A stretch of DNA of 64,000 bases from an uncultured Alistipes sp. (GTDB lineage: Bacteria > Bacteroidota > Bacteroidia > Bacteroidales > Rikenellaceae), in NCBI GenBank assembly GCA_904502285.1, contig CAJGEC010000008.1:1-64000 (forward strand), read 5' to 3'. The notes under the pieces were generated by a model. That model searched no databases, was not told the origin of the DNA, and worked only from the letters and a program-made list of their open reading frames with translations. Position 1 is the stretch's first letter. The number at the start of each line of letters is the position of its first letter. Made by a program: the position numbers and the translations under genes. Positions 34,806-45,327 of the stretch are shown in pieces.

Positions 34806-36491
34806 ATGTCAGTAGAAACAACACAAACAGAGACTAAGGAGAAGTCATTGAACTTCCTTGAGGAGATTATCGAGACATCGATAGCAAATGGTGAACCACG
34901 TGTGCAGACACGCTTCCCACCAGAGCCTAACGGATACCTCCACATCGGCCACGCCAAGAGTATCTGCATCAACTTCGGCCTTGCAAAGAAGTATGGTGGC
35001 AAGTGTAACTTGCGCTTCGACGACACCAACCCCGTGAAGGAGGATACCGAGTATGTAGACTCTATCAAGGAGGATATCAAGTGGTTGGGCTTCGACTGGG
35101 CTGGCGAGTATTACGCTTCGGACTACTTCGACCAACTCTACGACTGGGCTGTTGTGCTTATTAAGAAGGGTTTGGCATACGTCGATGATCAGACTCAGGA
35201 GCAGATTCGTGAGACCCGTGGTACTATCTCTGAGCCAGGAACACCATCTCCTTGGCGCGACCGTAGCGTGGAGGAGAACCTCGACCTCTTCGAGCGTATG
35301 CGCAATGGCGAGTTCGAGGATGGCGCAAAGGTGTTGCGTGCAAAGATAGATATGGCACACCCAAATATGCTCTTCCGCGACCCTATTATGTACCGTATCT
35401 TGCACACTGACCACCACCGCACAGGCGACAAGTGGTGCATCTACCCTATGTATGACTATGCACACGGCCAGTGCGACTCTATCGAGAAGATTACCCACTC
35501 TATCTGTACCTTGGAGTTCGACGTTCACCGCCCATTGTACGACTGGTTTATCCAGGCCTTGGAGATCTACCCATCACACCAGTACGAGTTCGCGCGCCTC
35601 AACCTCACCTATACTATGATGTCGAAGCGTAACTTGCTCAAGTTGGTACAGGAGGGCGTAGTTATGGGTTGGGATGACCCTCGTATGCCTACAATCTGCG
35701 CCTTGCGTCGTAAGGGCTATACCCCTGCTTCGGTACGTGCCTTTGCTGAGATGGTGGGTGTTGCTAAGCGCGACAACGTCATCGACCTCGGTAAGTTGGA
35801 GTACTGCGTACGCGAGGACTTGAACAAGGTTGCTGAGCGCCGTATGGCTGTGTTGAACCCATTGAAGGTGGTTATCACCAACTGGGAGGAGGGCCGTGTT
35901 GAGATGCGTCAGGCAGTGAACAACCCTGAGGATGAGAACGCAGGTATGCGCGAAGTACCATTCTCAAAGGTGTTGTATATCGAGCGCGACGACTTTATGG
36001 AGAACCCTCCAAAGAAGTTCTTCCGTCTCTGTCCTGGTGGCGAGGTGCGCCTCCGCTACTCTTACCTCATCAAGTGCGAGGAGGTCATCAAGGACGAGGA
36101 GGGCAATATCGTTGAGTTGCGCTGTACCTACGACCCAATGTCGGGCGATGGCTCGTCGAGCGATGGTCGCCGTGTTAAGGGCGTTATCCACTGGGTGAGT
36201 GCCGACCACGCCGTGAAGGCCGAGGTACGCCTCTTCGACAACCTCTTCGTTACGGAGAACCCTCGCGACAACTCTCAGGGTCAGGCCTCTTGGGAGGATA
36301 ACCTCAACCCTAACTCGTTGGTTAAGGTGGAGGGCTGGTTGGAGCCATCGTTGAAGGATGCCCCTGTGGGTCAGACCTTCCAGTTTGAGCGTGTCGGCTA
36401 CTTCTGCCCCGATAGGGACTCCTCTGCCGACCACCTCGTATTCAACCGCACCGTGACCCTCAAGGACACTTGGGCTAAGATAAACAAGTAG
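34806..36491 (+). CDS. glnS: Glutaminyl-tRNA synthetase
   Basis: Class I synthetase charging tRNA-Gln with glutamine. The 561-residue length is normal. The nucleotide-binding HIGH motif is at 46-49 in [16 protein letters not shown], and the KMSKS loop appears as [14 protein letters not shown]. The GlnRS-specific segments [18 protein letters not shown] and [20 protein letters not shown] are present, as is the C-terminal anticodon-binding domain (LSGDGSS-type loop, [20 protein letters not shown]). It distinguishes GlnRS from GluRS, so this organism charges tRNA-Gln directly. Confidence 0.96.
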   Translation: MSVETTQTETKEKSLNFLEEIIETSIANGEPRVQTRFPPEPNGYLHIGHAKSICINFGLAKKYGGKCNLRFDDTNPVKEDTEYVDSIKEDIKWLGFDWAGEYYASDYFDQLYDWAVVLIKKGLAYVDDQTQEQIRETRGTISEPGTPSPWRDRSVEENLDLFERMRNGEFEDGAKVLRAKIDMAHPNMLFRDPIMYRILHTDHHRTGDKWCIYPMYDYAHGQCDSIEKITHSICTLEFDVHRPLYDWFIQALEIYPSHQYEFARLNLTYTMMSKRNLLKLVQEGVVMGWDDPRMPTICALRRKGYTPASVRAFAEMVGVAKRDNVIDLGKLEYCVREDLNKVAERRMAVLNPLKVVITNWEEGRVEMRQAVNNPEDENAGMREVPFSKVLYIERDDFMENPPKKFFRLCPGGEVRLRYSYLIKCEEVIKDEEGNIVELRCTYDPMSGDGSSSDGRRVKGVIHWVSADHAVKAEVRLFDNLFVTENPRDNSQGQASWEDNLNPNSLVKVEGWLEPSLKDAPVGQTFQFERVGYFCPDRDSSADHLVFNRTVTLKDTWAKINK

Positions 36492-36519
36492 GTCGCCTAC
36501 TGCGATTAAATAAATATTA

Positions 36520-36560
36520 GAGCCTGTCTAACAGATGTTAAACAGGCTCTTATATTTTGT
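36520..36560. terminator. Bidirectional terminator between glnS and a convergent lipoprotein gene
   Basis: An 8-bp perfect outer stem (gagcctgt at 36520-36527 with acaggctc at 36542-36549) has T-rich sequence on both sides in the appropriate direction. Confidence 0.75.
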
Positions 36561-36586
36561 TTATGAGAAAATTTTTTGTCGTGCAC

Positions 36587-37582
36587 TTAGTTTACTCTGC
36601 GGAAACCGAGGATATAGTAGCCCTCACGGTGCTCGAACTGCCAATACATCGCTTTATCATTGATTGCCACGAGCGCACCCGAAGCTATACCTTCGTTGAA
36701 CGAGATTGTCAAGTTAGCAGTCTCGGCTTCATAAGACCAGTCGAAGTTATAAGTTACTGGCTCAGAGTCTGGCTCAACATAAGAGTTGCGAATAACCTCT
36801 ACACTCTCAGCGCTAAATGTGTATTTATCACACAAAGGGGCCTGTGGCACCATATAAGGTATGCCAAAGAGGGCCTGAACACTATGTACTCGCTGATAGG
36901 TAGCATCCTCGTAGCATAACTGAGTCTCGCCAACCCACTTGCCCAAGATCAACTCCTCGACCTTTGACTTATCGAACTCGCCCATTTCGGCAATGACACG
37001 CTCCACTTGCAACTCTGCCGAGCGACTCTCCATAATGCGGAGATCAACAGGTTTCACTACGCCTCGGTAGTTCACCTCGTTGGCTGTCCACTCAAGAACA
37101 ACATAGTCGCTCGTCACAGCCATAACCTTTGCCTCAAAGGCTACCTCCTCATAATCCTCGGTCGCAGGCATATCTATATATATGGTCTTGATGCGATAGT
37201 AGTAGTCGAAGACACCTCTCTGCGAATCATCAATAGTGAACTCCTCGGTCAATGCTATACGCTTAACATAGTTATCACGAACATAGAAGACTGGCTCGTA
37301 TGTCTCGCTCCAAGGTTCGCCACCGAGAGCTGAGTGAATCTTTGTCACCTTAGTAAAATCCTCGTTATACTCCATCAGCGCATCGAGATACCAGTCGGCA
37401 GTCCAACTAACCTCCTCGGCAACGAAATCCTTGCCCTCGGCAATCAACTGGTCGATAGCGAGCGTTGCTTCTGCCAAGGTTTGGTCGTAAACGCCACCAT
37501 TATTGGGAGCCTCATCATTGTTCTTGTCGCACGAGCCACAAACCAAGCCCGCCATTGCGACTAATAGAAATAAACGTTTCAT
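36587..37582 (-). CDS. Hypothetical lipoprotein
   Basis: 331 residues, lipobox Cys18 (LVCGSC-DKNNDEA) with acidic residues after it, as for surface-exported lipoproteins. Residues 35-90 are helical and acidic. The rest is beta-rich, with two segments of similar style (YEEVAFEAKVMAVTSDYVVL and YEAETANLTISFNEGIASGA). A late segment LILGKWVGETQLCYEDA resembles the start of a lipocalin-like domain. No family is assigned. It has its own -7 box (37625-37632) and a terminator shared with glnS. Confidence 0.6.
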   Translation of the reverse strand: MKRLFLLVAMAGLVCGSCDKNNDEAPNNGGVYDQTLAEATLAIDQLIAEGKDFVAEEVSWTADWYLDALMEYNEDFTKVTKIHSALGGEPWSETYEPVFYVRDNYVKRIALTEEFTIDDSQRGVFDYYYRIKTIYIDMPATEDYEEVAFEAKVMAVTSDYVVLEWTANEVNYRGVVKPVDLRIMESRSAELQVERVIAEMGEFDKSKVEELILGKWVGETQLCYEDATYQRVHSVQALFGIPYMVPQAPLCDKYTFSAESVEVIRNSYVEPDSEPVTYNFDWSYEAETANLTISFNEGIASGALVAINDKAMYWQFEHREGYYILGFRRVN

Positions 37583-37624
37583 AGTTTTATGATTTTATGA
37601 TCAGTAACATTTTTTTCTCTTTTA

Positions 37625-37632
37625 CAAAGTTA
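37625..37632 (-). promoter_or_regulatory. -7 box of the lipoprotein gene
   Basis: TAACTTTG on the minus strand, about 45 nt upstream of the ATG; the -33 region is AT-rich without TTTG at the expected spacing. Confidence 0.45.
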
Positions 37633-37697
37633 CAAAATTTATCATAAAATTGAGCATCCTGACCTAATCGAATTTCCAATTTTCCTTTACCGCCTTG

Positions 37698-38270
37698 CTA
37701 ATTATCTAATTTATAATACTTTGGCGAGTTGAACCTTATGCCGAGAGATAGATATAGGCACAACTTATCTGATATGGGCAAGAGAGGATCTGGTGAGCTG
37801 TAAGTATCTATATAGCGGAGGCCAACGGTAATATATGGATTTCCAAGCCACTCGAGTTTCACACCGAGATCGTAGGCCATTGCGCCCCATTTATTTCCCA
37901 ATGTAGACTGCACCTTAGGTACAATTACAACGCTTATCTTATTATCCTGATATGCCTTATACTCGGCAGAGAGACCCAGATAGAGCTGTTCGGTGAAGTT
38001 CATTGAGCCGTAGAAAAGACCAGTAGATGCCGTAAAAGGGATGTGGAGTGACCATCTATCATTAAAGTGATAACCAAAATTTGCCTCTACATCCAATAGA
38101 TTAAACTCTCGATACTGTTTGCCTAAGGCACCACCCGCCCTTGTTTCAAAACCGATAGACATAAAACTCTCGCGCGAACGAGGTTTCAGATTCTTGCTCA
38201 CTTCACCCTCCTGAGCAAAGGTCAACGTAGTGGCCAATACCATAAGAGTTGTTAAGACTAAACGTTTCAT
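37698..38270 (-). CDS. Small predicted outer-membrane beta-barrel protein
   Basis: 190 residues from the ATG at 38270; the frame extends two codons to a TTG. The signal peptide ends at TLTFAQ. The mature part has about eight amphipathic strands (SFMSIGFETRAGGALGKQY, WSLHIPFTASTGLFYGSMN, LYLGLSAEYKAYQ, YITVGLRYIDTY, LYLSLGIRF), the size of an OmpX/OmpA-type eight-strand barrel. It lies 27 nt after the 38298-39218 lipoprotein gene and is probably co-transcribed with it. The function is unknown. Confidence 0.6.
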   Translation of the reverse strand: MKRLVLTTLMVLATTLTFAQEGEVSKNLKPRSRESFMSIGFETRAGGALGKQYREFNLLDVEANFGYHFNDRWSLHIPFTASTGLFYGSMNFTEQLYLGLSAEYKAYQDNKISVVIVPKVQSTLGNKWGAMAYDLGVKLEWLGNPYITVGLRYIDTYSSPDPLLPISDKLCLYLSLGIRFNSPKYYKLDN

Positions 38271-38297
38271 AATCAACTTATTATTTAATTTTATTGT

Positions 38298-39218
38298 TTA
38301 ATTCTCATCTACTTCCCACATTTTATCGCTATAATTTGCAATTTGAACGACAGAAATAATATAATCTTTTGATTCTGTCGAAATGTTTGACTGCCTAACA
38401 GTATTTAAATAAGCTTGCGTATAGCTATCCTTAGTCGCCTGATATTCATATCCTGTATATTGATTGCAAAAAATAGAAACACTTTCTATTTCATTTCTTC
38501 TATTAGGATATTGCTCCACAATCATATCCATTAGCTGGATACTTGGAACTGAATCATACAAGTTTATCAAATCTGTAATCCTGTTTCGCTGATCATAACT
38601 ATTTATGAAACTAAGGTACTCCGTTGCTGAAATATGCATACGTTCATAAGCTTTGTCTGCAATACAAGTTACAATAGTATCATCGTTATACTGGTAAACA
38701 TAGGCTCCTAATTCATCAAACGTATCATTAACAATAATATTGTGCATATAACCTGAATATTCCGCACTTCCCTGAATAGTATTTGTATTTACGTTAGGAT
38801 CTAATGACTGTCTTCTGGGGCGATACCTCTCTCCATTATCTTGTCTAGCCACTATTATAGCCGCCTTAATTGATCCAAACACAGCACCAAGGACAATACT
38901 CACTGGGTTCCAGGTAGTACCACCTCCGATACACGCACCTATTATATCACCGAGAACAATTGATCTTAACCAAACTCTCACTGATGCTCGAGGACAAACT
39001 ATCTCAGTTGGATACTCCTGGGCCAATAGTAGAAGTTGCTCATTTAACTCGGCAAAAGCCTCATCTTCCTCCACAATCGACATCATCTCAACGTAGTTTG
39101 CATACATTTCACTATCATACGCTTCCAAGACAACCTCGTCTTTCTGAGACTCCTCTGCACAAGAAATCGTACTAATAGCCACTACAGCCATTGTAAAGAT
39201 AATAAAATACTTTTTCAT
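38298..39218 (-). CDS. Lipoprotein with a glycine-rich hydrophobic segment
   Basis: 306 residues, lipobox in STISC-AEESQKDE. A helical acidic stretch (YANYVEMMSIVEEDEAFAEL) is followed by an unusual hydrophobic Gly-rich segment at about 88-120 (VLGDIIGACIGGGTTW, then VSIVLGAVFGSIKAAIIVAR). This could be a hairpin of two short membrane helices, as in some bacteriocin-like or pore-forming peptides. The C-terminal half is polar and Asn/Tyr-rich. AT-rich codon use differs from the core genes. I do not know a family. It lies between a DUF3244-like secreted protein and a small barrel in one unit. Confidence 0.55.
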   Translation of the reverse strand: MKKYFIIFTMAVVAISTISCAEESQKDEVVLEAYDSEMYANYVEMMSIVEEDEAFAELNEQLLLLAQEYPTEIVCPRASVRVWLRSIVLGDIIGACIGGGTTWNPVSIVLGAVFGSIKAAIIVARQDNGERYRPRRQSLDPNVNTNTIQGSAEYSGYMHNIIVNDTFDELGAYVYQYNDDTIVTCIADKAYERMHISATEYLSFINSYDQRNRITDLINLYDSVPSIQLMDMIVEQYPNRRNEIESVSIFCNQYTGYEYQATKDSYTQAYLNTVRQSNISTESKDYIISVVQIANYSDKMWEVDEN

Positions 39219-39260
39219 ACCATAAAATTTTTAAAAGTTAAACATTGTTTTATACCTATA

Positions 39261-39656
39261 TTAAATAAGTTCGAACGTGCCATAATAATTTTGGTCGTTT
39301 GTTTCAATAACAATATCGTATACGCCCTCTTCGTTACCAACGTAGGCATTTACTAAACCACATCCATTCACACTAATAGCAATCATATCAAGTGTTGAAA
39401 GATTCTGGATATATATGTCAGCATTACCTATATTACGATTGAATAAGAAGGTAACTTCTCCCATTAGAAAATATGCCTCAACATCGGGCAATAAAGAGCG
39501 ATTATTTTCATTGTTGTCGTATTGGTCTGATACGATAATAATAGGTACAGATCCTGTGGGCTTACTTGCCACTATTGGCTTTTGTGCTAATAAAGGAGAA
39601 ATACAAAAACAAACTAATGTCGCAACTAATGCACAGATAAAAAAAATACGTTTCAT
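39261..39656 (-). CDS. DUF3244-like secreted protein
   Basis: 131 residues from MKRIFFICALVATLVCF; the longer frame to 39713 runs upstream of the -7 box at 39687-39694. A signal peptide ends near SPLLAQ. The mature domain matches the DUF3244 pattern: VEAYFLMGEVTFLFNRNIGN, then ADIYIQN, then GVYDIVIETNDQNYYGTFEL. Members are small secreted beta-sandwich proteins restricted to Bacteroidetes, without an established role. It is the first gene of the unit running down to 37698. Confidence 0.7.
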   Translation of the reverse strand: MKRIFFICALVATLVCFCISPLLAQKPIVASKPTGSVPIIIVSDQYDNNENNRSLLPDVEAYFLMGEVTFLFNRNIGNADIYIQNLSTLDMIAISVNGCGLVNAYVGNEEGVYDIVIETNDQNYYGTFELI

Positions 39657-39686
39657 ATAAGATAATTTTAGAGAATTTACTTGTAG

Positions 39687-39694
39687 CAAAGTTA
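39687..39694 (-). promoter_or_regulatory. -7 box of the DUF3244-like gene cluster
   Basis: TAACTTTG on the minus strand, about 30 nt before the ATG; a TTTG lies 16 nt upstream, closer than usual. The 39657-39902 gap otherwise holds only the terminator of the regulator gene. Confidence 0.45.
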
Positions 39695-39842
39695 TGCCTA
39701 ATAATGCAAACAAACTAAGAAATGGCTAAAAAACCGCCTTACAAACTTCTCTCTTAAAGTCTTGAATTTCAGCATTTTAAACACATCTTAGAGTTCAGAA
39801 AATCTAACAGATTCTATAACCAACTGTCAATCAAGATGTTAG

Positions 39843-39879
39843 GCAAAAAGATATGCCCAGCACTTACGTACTGGGCATA
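39843..39879 (-). terminator. Rho-independent terminator of the TPR/HTH regulator gene
   Basis: A perfect 9-bp stem (tatgcccag at 39852-39860 with ctgggcata at 39871-39879) is followed on the minus strand by TCTTTTTGCC. Confidence 0.8.
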
Positions 39880-39902
39880 CCATATTGATAATCAGTGATT
39901 TA

Positions 39903-41570
39903 TTATAGCAATTGCAACACTGAATTGATTTCAGGGGTATTAATGGTGCGCAATTTATTTTTAAGACGATTTTTTTTCGTATATATATTTCCTACAGAGT
40001 CATTTGTAAATATACTTATTGCCTTTGCAGAGAATCCTGCAAGTAAATAAATCAGCACTCTCACCTCCATTTCAGTTAATTCTGGGGCTTGTTCTCTGCA
40101 GATAGCAATGGCATTTTGTTTATGCTGATTAACTATCGATTCGAGGTTTCGGATATACTTAACATCTACACTTAGACGCTCTATCTCACTCTTTACCTGC
40201 TTGTAGATAGCATCTCTTGTTGTATTACTGCTATGTGTCTCATAATATGTAGAGCATAATTTATCTATCAGACTATATTGCCGTGAAAAGAGCGATGCTA
40301 TTTGCTCCTGCATAGATGACATAGTAGACACTATCTCGCCCATATTGTTTTCCTGAATAAAGAGCGAAGTCCTCATATCACAAGCCATTTCCATATAGTG
40401 CTGAACTTGTGCATTTTTACTCCTTATATATACATAAAATAAAAGAGAAATAACAACTACGAAAACTATCGCACCGAAGATAATAAAACGCTGATGCTCC
40501 ACCTTGAGCCTATTATAATCAGCAACTGACTTAAAGTAGTCACGTTGCATTGTCTCAATCGGATGTGATAAAGCGCTACGAACAACAGAATCCTGCTCGT
40601 TCATTATATCTTCATATAACGTCAGTGCCCTCTCGTAATCTCCATTATTCTTACTGATATTGTAATCAAGATGTTTTACTATAATGGAGTCACGATGTGT
40701 TGCTGAAATACTTAGCGCTGCATCCACATACATCGCAGCGATATCACAGCGACCGATAAAGGCATAGTACTGAGCAGTAGTCACTGCTGTTTTAAGATTA
40801 TTTATATTTTTATTGTAGACATACTCCTCATATAACTCTATAGCCTTATCAAATTGTCTTTGAGCTTGATATAATTTAAAAAGTTCGTTAGTACAACAGG
40901 TATACAATTCGTTATCTTCTTCGGCCATTGACCAAGCAAGGGCCTCTTTTAACTCTCGCTCCGCTTCATCATATCTAAATAGCGAAATCAGCGCCTGTCC
41001 TACGTTCTGCTGTGCATATCTCATCAATCTCGTCTTCCCTGCTCTTTCGTAGTACTCCTTACCTTTAAGAAGATAGTGGTAGCTCTTCTCGAAATCAAAC
41101 ATACCTCTATATATAAAGCTGATTTGCATATGAATCAATGCAATAGCATAGTAATCATCACAACACTCAATCAACTCCTCTGCCTTATTGAATGAGCATA
41201 AAGCATCAATAGTTTGGTTATTATTACTCTGTATACGACCCAGATAGTAATAGGATAACATCTTACGGTAGTCGTCATCGCTATCTTCATAGTAATCGAG
41301 GGCATACCTAATAGTAGTATCATCCGTAGAATCGATAAAGTTCTTATCATCTGCCTGAACAGACAAAAGACTATAACGAGCCTTGCGCGAGGGGCTGTAT
41401 AACTTATCGGCATCAATGGTGCGTAGTATGGTTAGGGCAGAGTCGGGGCGCTCGGACATAACTGCCTCGGCAACATCGAGTTTTGCGTCAATCTCTCGAC
41501 CACCACACGCAACAACAAAGAGTGGCAAGAGCAGTAACACGACGTATTTAGCAAGTCGTTTCATCGGCAT
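39903..41570 (-). CDS. Membrane-anchored TPR protein with C-terminal HTH (LuxR-like) regulator domain
   Basis: 555 residues. The N terminus has a lipobox-like end (LLLPLFVVAC-GGREID); a second ATG at 41564 (MKRLAKY) is equally possible. TPR-like helices run from about 25 to 330 (YYLGRIQSNNNQTIDALCSF, AQQNVGQALISLFRYDEAER). One transmembrane helix lies near 363-382 (IIFGAIVFVVVISLLFYVYI), followed by a coiled coil, and a DNA-binding helix-turn-helix closes the protein (ELTEMEVRVLIYLLAGFSAK, then KKNRLKNKL). This architecture occurs widely in Bacteroidetes as sensors controlling nearby surface genes. The unit at 39656-37698 is the nearest candidate target (inference). Confidence 0.8.
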   Translation of the reverse strand: MPMKRLAKYVVLLLLPLFVVACGGREIDAKLDVAEAVMSERPDSALTILRTIDADKLYSPSRKARYSLLSVQADDKNFIDSTDDTTIRYALDYYEDSDDDYRKMLSYYYLGRIQSNNNQTIDALCSFNKAEELIECCDDYYAIALIHMQISFIYRGMFDFEKSYHYLLKGKEYYERAGKTRLMRYAQQNVGQALISLFRYDEAERELKEALAWSMAEEDNELYTCCTNELFKLYQAQRQFDKAIELYEEYVYNKNINNLKTAVTTAQYYAFIGRCDIAAMYVDAALSISATHRDSIIVKHLDYNISKNNGDYERALTLYEDIMNEQDSVVRSALSHPIETMQRDYFKSVADYNRLKVEHQRFIIFGAIVFVVVISLLFYVYIRSKNAQVQHYMEMACDMRTSLFIQENNMGEIVSTMSSMQEQIASLFSRQYSLIDKLCSTYYETHSSNTTRDAIYKQVKSEIERLSVDVKYIRNLESIVNQHKQNAIAICREQAPELTEMEVRVLIYLLAGFSAKAISIFTNDSVGNIYTKKNRLKNKLRTINTPEINSVLQLL

Positions 41571-41598
41571 ATTGGGGTGGAAATACTCTTTTATTGGG

Positions 41599-41630
41599 CG
41601 AAGTTACTAAATAATAGTTTAATCTCCAAA
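41599..41630 (-). promoter_or_regulatory. Promoter of the TPR/HTH regulator gene
   Basis: On the minus strand TTTG (41627-41630), 20-nt spacer, TAACTTCG (41599-41606, one mismatch to TAnnTTTG). The remaining gap to 41840 is AT-rich with nothing recognisable. Confidence 0.6.
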
Positions 41631-41840
41631 TCGAGAGTTTAACTTTTGAGGATGTAACTTATTGATAATAAGGGCCTGATTTTTACAGAGTTTAACACCC
41701 TAAAAAATAGTTTCATCGTAGGGCATATTAAAAGGATATTTCGGAGACAAGCAGAGAAACTATTTATTTATGTTATAGGGCCATAAAAATATATTATAGA
41801 AATAATCGATATAGTCGTGCTGTGTTATAGAATTTATCTA

Positions 41841-41848
41841 TATCTTTG
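41841..41848 (+). promoter_or_regulatory. -7 box of the glutathione peroxidase gene
   Basis: TATCTTTG, no TTTG at the expected -33. The longest reading frame would start with TTG inside this box, so the real start is the ATG at 41900. Confidence 0.55.
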
Positions 41849-41899
41849 CAGCGGAATAGTAATTGCAACAAGAGGAATAGATATAAAACAATAGAGAAT

Positions 41900-42493
41900 A
41901 TGGATATAAAAAAGAGGGAGTGCTGTTGCACTCAGCGCAAGACAAAGAGACGACTCTACGACTTTGAGATTAAGAATCAGAGCGGTGAGGTGGTAGATTT
42001 GGCTAAGTTCAAGAACAAGGTGGTGCTGGTGGTGAATACGGCGAGCAAGTGTGGTTTCACGCCACAATATGCCGAGCTTGAAAAGTTATACGAAAACTAC
42101 CGCGAGAATGGTTTCGAGATTATAGACATCCCTTGCAACCAGTTTGGTGGTCAGTCGCCCGAAAGCGACGAGGAGACAACAAAATTCTGCCAACTAAACT
42201 ACGGAACTAAGTTTCCGCAGATGAAGAAGAGCGAGGTGAATGGCCCGACCGAGTTGCCACTCTACACCTGGCTGAAGGCCGAGCAGGGCTTCAATGGTTT
42301 CGACAAGGGGCATAAGCTCAGCGAGATTCTCGACACTAAGCTACGCGAGGCAAATCCCGACTACGACAAGACCTCGGACATCAAATGGAATTTCACGAAA
42401 TTCCTCATCAACCGCGACGGCGATGTAGTGGCACGCTTCGAGCCTACGGCAGATATGACGGCTGTGGAGAGAGCCATAGAGAAGTTGCTATAG
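41900..42493 (+). CDS. Glutathione peroxidase-family thiol peroxidase
   Basis: 197 residues from MDIKKRECCCTQRK. Reduces hydroperoxides with a catalytic cysteine, most bacterial members using thioredoxin rather than glutathione. The catalytic Cys is in VLVVNTASKCGFTPQY. The second signature is IIDIPCNQFGGQSPES with the conserved Gln, and the Trp of the triad is in IKWNFTKFLINRDG. It has a basic, cysteine-rich N-terminal leader (KKRECCCTQRKTKRR) not usual for the family and not a signal peptide. It stands alone between its -7 box and a terminator. Confidence 0.92.
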   Translation: MDIKKRECCCTQRKTKRRLYDFEIKNQSGEVVDLAKFKNKVVLVVNTASKCGFTPQYAELEKLYENYRENGFEIIDIPCNQFGGQSPESDEETTKFCQLNYGTKFPQMKKSEVNGPTELPLYTWLKAEQGFNGFDKGHKLSEILDTKLREANPDYDKTSDIKWNFTKFLINRDGDVVARFEPTADMTAVERAIEKLL

Positions 42494-42531
42494 GGGCAAT
42501 AATTGATACAACATACGATAGAGAGGATGGT

Positions 42532-42556
42532 GAGTGGTTATCGCCATCCTCTTTTA
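42532..42556 (+). terminator. Rho-independent terminator of the peroxidase gene
   Basis: A perfect 9-bp stem (agaggatgg at 42532-42540 with ccatcctct at 42544-42552) with a short loop, followed by tttaatt. Confidence 0.8.
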
Positions 42557-42589
42557 ATTACTAAAAAAGGCTATTTTTGGTAATGATGC

Positions 42590-42626
42590 AAAAAAACAAT
42601 GGGCTGTCACGCTTTGACAGCCCATT
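42590..42626 (-). terminator. Rho-independent terminator of gapA
   Basis: A perfect 12-bp stem (42598-42609 with 42615-42626) is followed on the minus strand by a G and then a run of T (complement of 42590-42596). Confidence 0.9.
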
Positions 42627-42656
42627 CTATTTGGATAAATCTCCGTAGCCGAGGGA

Positions 42657-43673
<1,017 letters not shown>

Positions 43674-43731
43674 TTATGTATTTAATTAATAGATAATTTG
43701 CTGAATATCGCTATTACAATATTTCAAGATA

Positions 43732-43763
43732 CAAATTTATAATTTTTAATCTAACTTAGCAAG
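43732..43763 (-). promoter_or_regulatory. Promoter of gapA
   Basis: On the minus strand CTTG (43760-43763), 20-nt spacer, TAAATTTG (43732-43739); the leader to the ATG is about 60 nt. Confidence 0.65.
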
Positions 43764-43795
43764 AAAAATTAAAAATTCTTAATATGATCGAGGTG

Positions 43796-44560
43796 CTATT
43801 TCCTCAATTTCACTGTAGATTTCGCTCTTTTTGCCATTGCCGAAGCAAAAACGAAATCGTTCAACTCCTGATTCTCGGCCTCAAGGATATTATCCTTCGA
43901 GCCTTCCCACCACTTCTTACCCTCGTGGATATAGACAATTTTCTCGCCAATCTCCATCACCGAGTTCATATCGTGGGTATTAATTATCGTTGTGATATTG
44001 AACTCCTTGGTAATGTCGTGGATAAGGTTATCGATGACCACAGATGTCTGGGGGTCGAGACCTGAGTTAGGCTCGTCGCAGAAGAGGTAGCGCGGATTAA
44101 GCACAATGGCACGAGCAATCGCCACACGCTTGACCATACCACCACTCAACTCCGATGGGTAGAGGTGGTCGGCACCCACAAGACGGACACGCTCCAAGCA
44201 GAAGTTTACTCTGTCGCGCTTCTCGCCCTCGCTCATCTCGGTAAAGAGGTCCAACGGCAAGCGCACATTCTCCCTCACGGTAGAGGAGTCGAGCAGGGCA
44301 CCTCCCTGAAATATCATACCTATATCCTTGCGGATATCCTTGCGTTGCTTGAAATTAAGATCCGTATAGCAGACATCGTCGAAGAAGATCTTGCCCGAAT
44401 CGACGTCGTGGAGTCCCACCAACGACTTGAGCAACACGGTCTTACCCGATCCACTACGACCAATTATAAGGTTGGTCTTACCTGTTTCGAACTCAACGGT
44501 GATATCGTCGAGAACGGTACGGCCATCAAAGGTCTTCGATATATGGTCGGCTCGAATCAT
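43796..44560 (-). CDS. mlaF: MlaF-type ABC transporter ATP-binding protein
   Basis: Cytoplasmic ATPase of an MCE/Mla phospholipid transport system that keeps outer-membrane lipid asymmetry. Walker A is GRSGSGKT (34-41), the Q-loop is GMIFQGGALLDSSTV, the signature is LSGGMVKRVAIARAI, Walker B is RYLFCDEPNSGLDP, and the H-loop is NTHDMNSV. The 254 residues and the GGALLDSSTVRENV segment are typical for MlaF. It overlaps the permease gene by 4 nt, so the two are translationally coupled. The MCE substrate-binding gene is not in the window. Confidence 0.92.
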   Translation of the reverse strand: MIRADHISKTFDGRTVLDDITVEFETGKTNLIIGRSGSGKTVLLKSLVGLHDVDSGKIFFDDVCYTDLNFKQRKDIRKDIGMIFQGGALLDSSTVRENVRLPLDLFTEMSEGEKRDRVNFCLERVRLVGADHLYPSELSGGMVKRVAIARAIVLNPRYLFCDEPNSGLDPQTSVVIDNLIHDITKEFNITTIINTHDMNSVMEIGEKIVYIHEGKKWWEGSKDNILEAENQELNDFVFASAMAKRAKSTVKLRK

Positions 44561-45300
44561 ACGCGCATTATCTGTGTTAGAATAAGGTCAAAAATCATAA
44601 TGGTAATGGAACTCGCCACAACGGCGCGGGTCGAGGCACGGCCCACCTCCAACGAGTTACCCTTAGCGTAGTAACCACAAAAGGCAGAAATAGAGGTGAT
44701 GATGAAGGCGAAGACTGCACCCTTAACCAAGGCATAGGTGAAGGAGAATGGCTCGAAGCAGTAGAAGAGTCCCTCGATATAGTCACCCGGAAGCATAATT
44801 CCTGTGAGATAGGCGATAGCATAACCACCCACGATACCGACAAAGATACTGAAGAGTGTGAGCAAGGGGAAGAACAACACCGTAGCCACAACCTTAGGCA
44901 GGATGAGGTACGAGGCCGAGTTCACACCCATAATCTCAAGGGCGTCGATCTGCTCAGTAATACGCATAGTACCAATCTCGGATGCGATATTTGAGCCTAC
45001 CTTACCAGCCAAGATCAGAGCAACAACCGTAGAGGAGAACTCCAAAACCATAACCTCACGTGTGGCGTAGCCAATCATAAACTTAGGGATGAATGGAGAC
45101 TCAAGGGTAATGGCCATCTGAAGGGCCACTACGGCACCGATAAATGCCGAGATGATGGCCGTGAGCGAGATGGAGTTAAAGCCCAAGGCCTCAATCTCGA
45201 ACCATATACGTCGGCGGTAGATACTCAACTTCTCAGGGCGAGAAAAGACCTTACCCAAGAGTTGGAAGTAGCGTCCTATTTGTTCGAACAGAGAAATCAT
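44557..45300 (-). CDS. mlaE: MlaE-type ABC transporter permease
   Basis: Inner-membrane permease of the Mla lipid transporter, 247 residues, with five or six hydrophobic helices. The MlaE signature region is present: FIGAVVALQMAITLES, REVMVLEFSSTVVALILAGK, then GSNIASEIGTMRITEQIDAL, then MGVNSASYLILPKVVA. An interfacial N-terminal helix precedes them. It is co-transcribed with the DUF4834 gene upstream (27-nt gap) and mlaF downstream (4-nt overlap). Confidence 0.92.
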   Translation of the reverse strand: MISLFEQIGRYFQLLGKVFSRPEKLSIYRRRIWFEIEALGFNSISLTAIISAFIGAVVALQMAITLESPFIPKFMIGYATREVMVLEFSSTVVALILAGKVGSNIASEIGTMRITEQIDALEIMGVNSASYLILPKVVATVLFFPLLTLFSIFVGIVGGYAIAYLTGIMLPGDYIEGLFYCFEPFSFTYALVKGAVFAFIITSISAFCGYYAKGNSLEVGRASTRAVVASSITIMIFDLILTQIMRV

Positions 45301-45327
45301 CTTTATCTTTATTTGGGTACACGGAGA

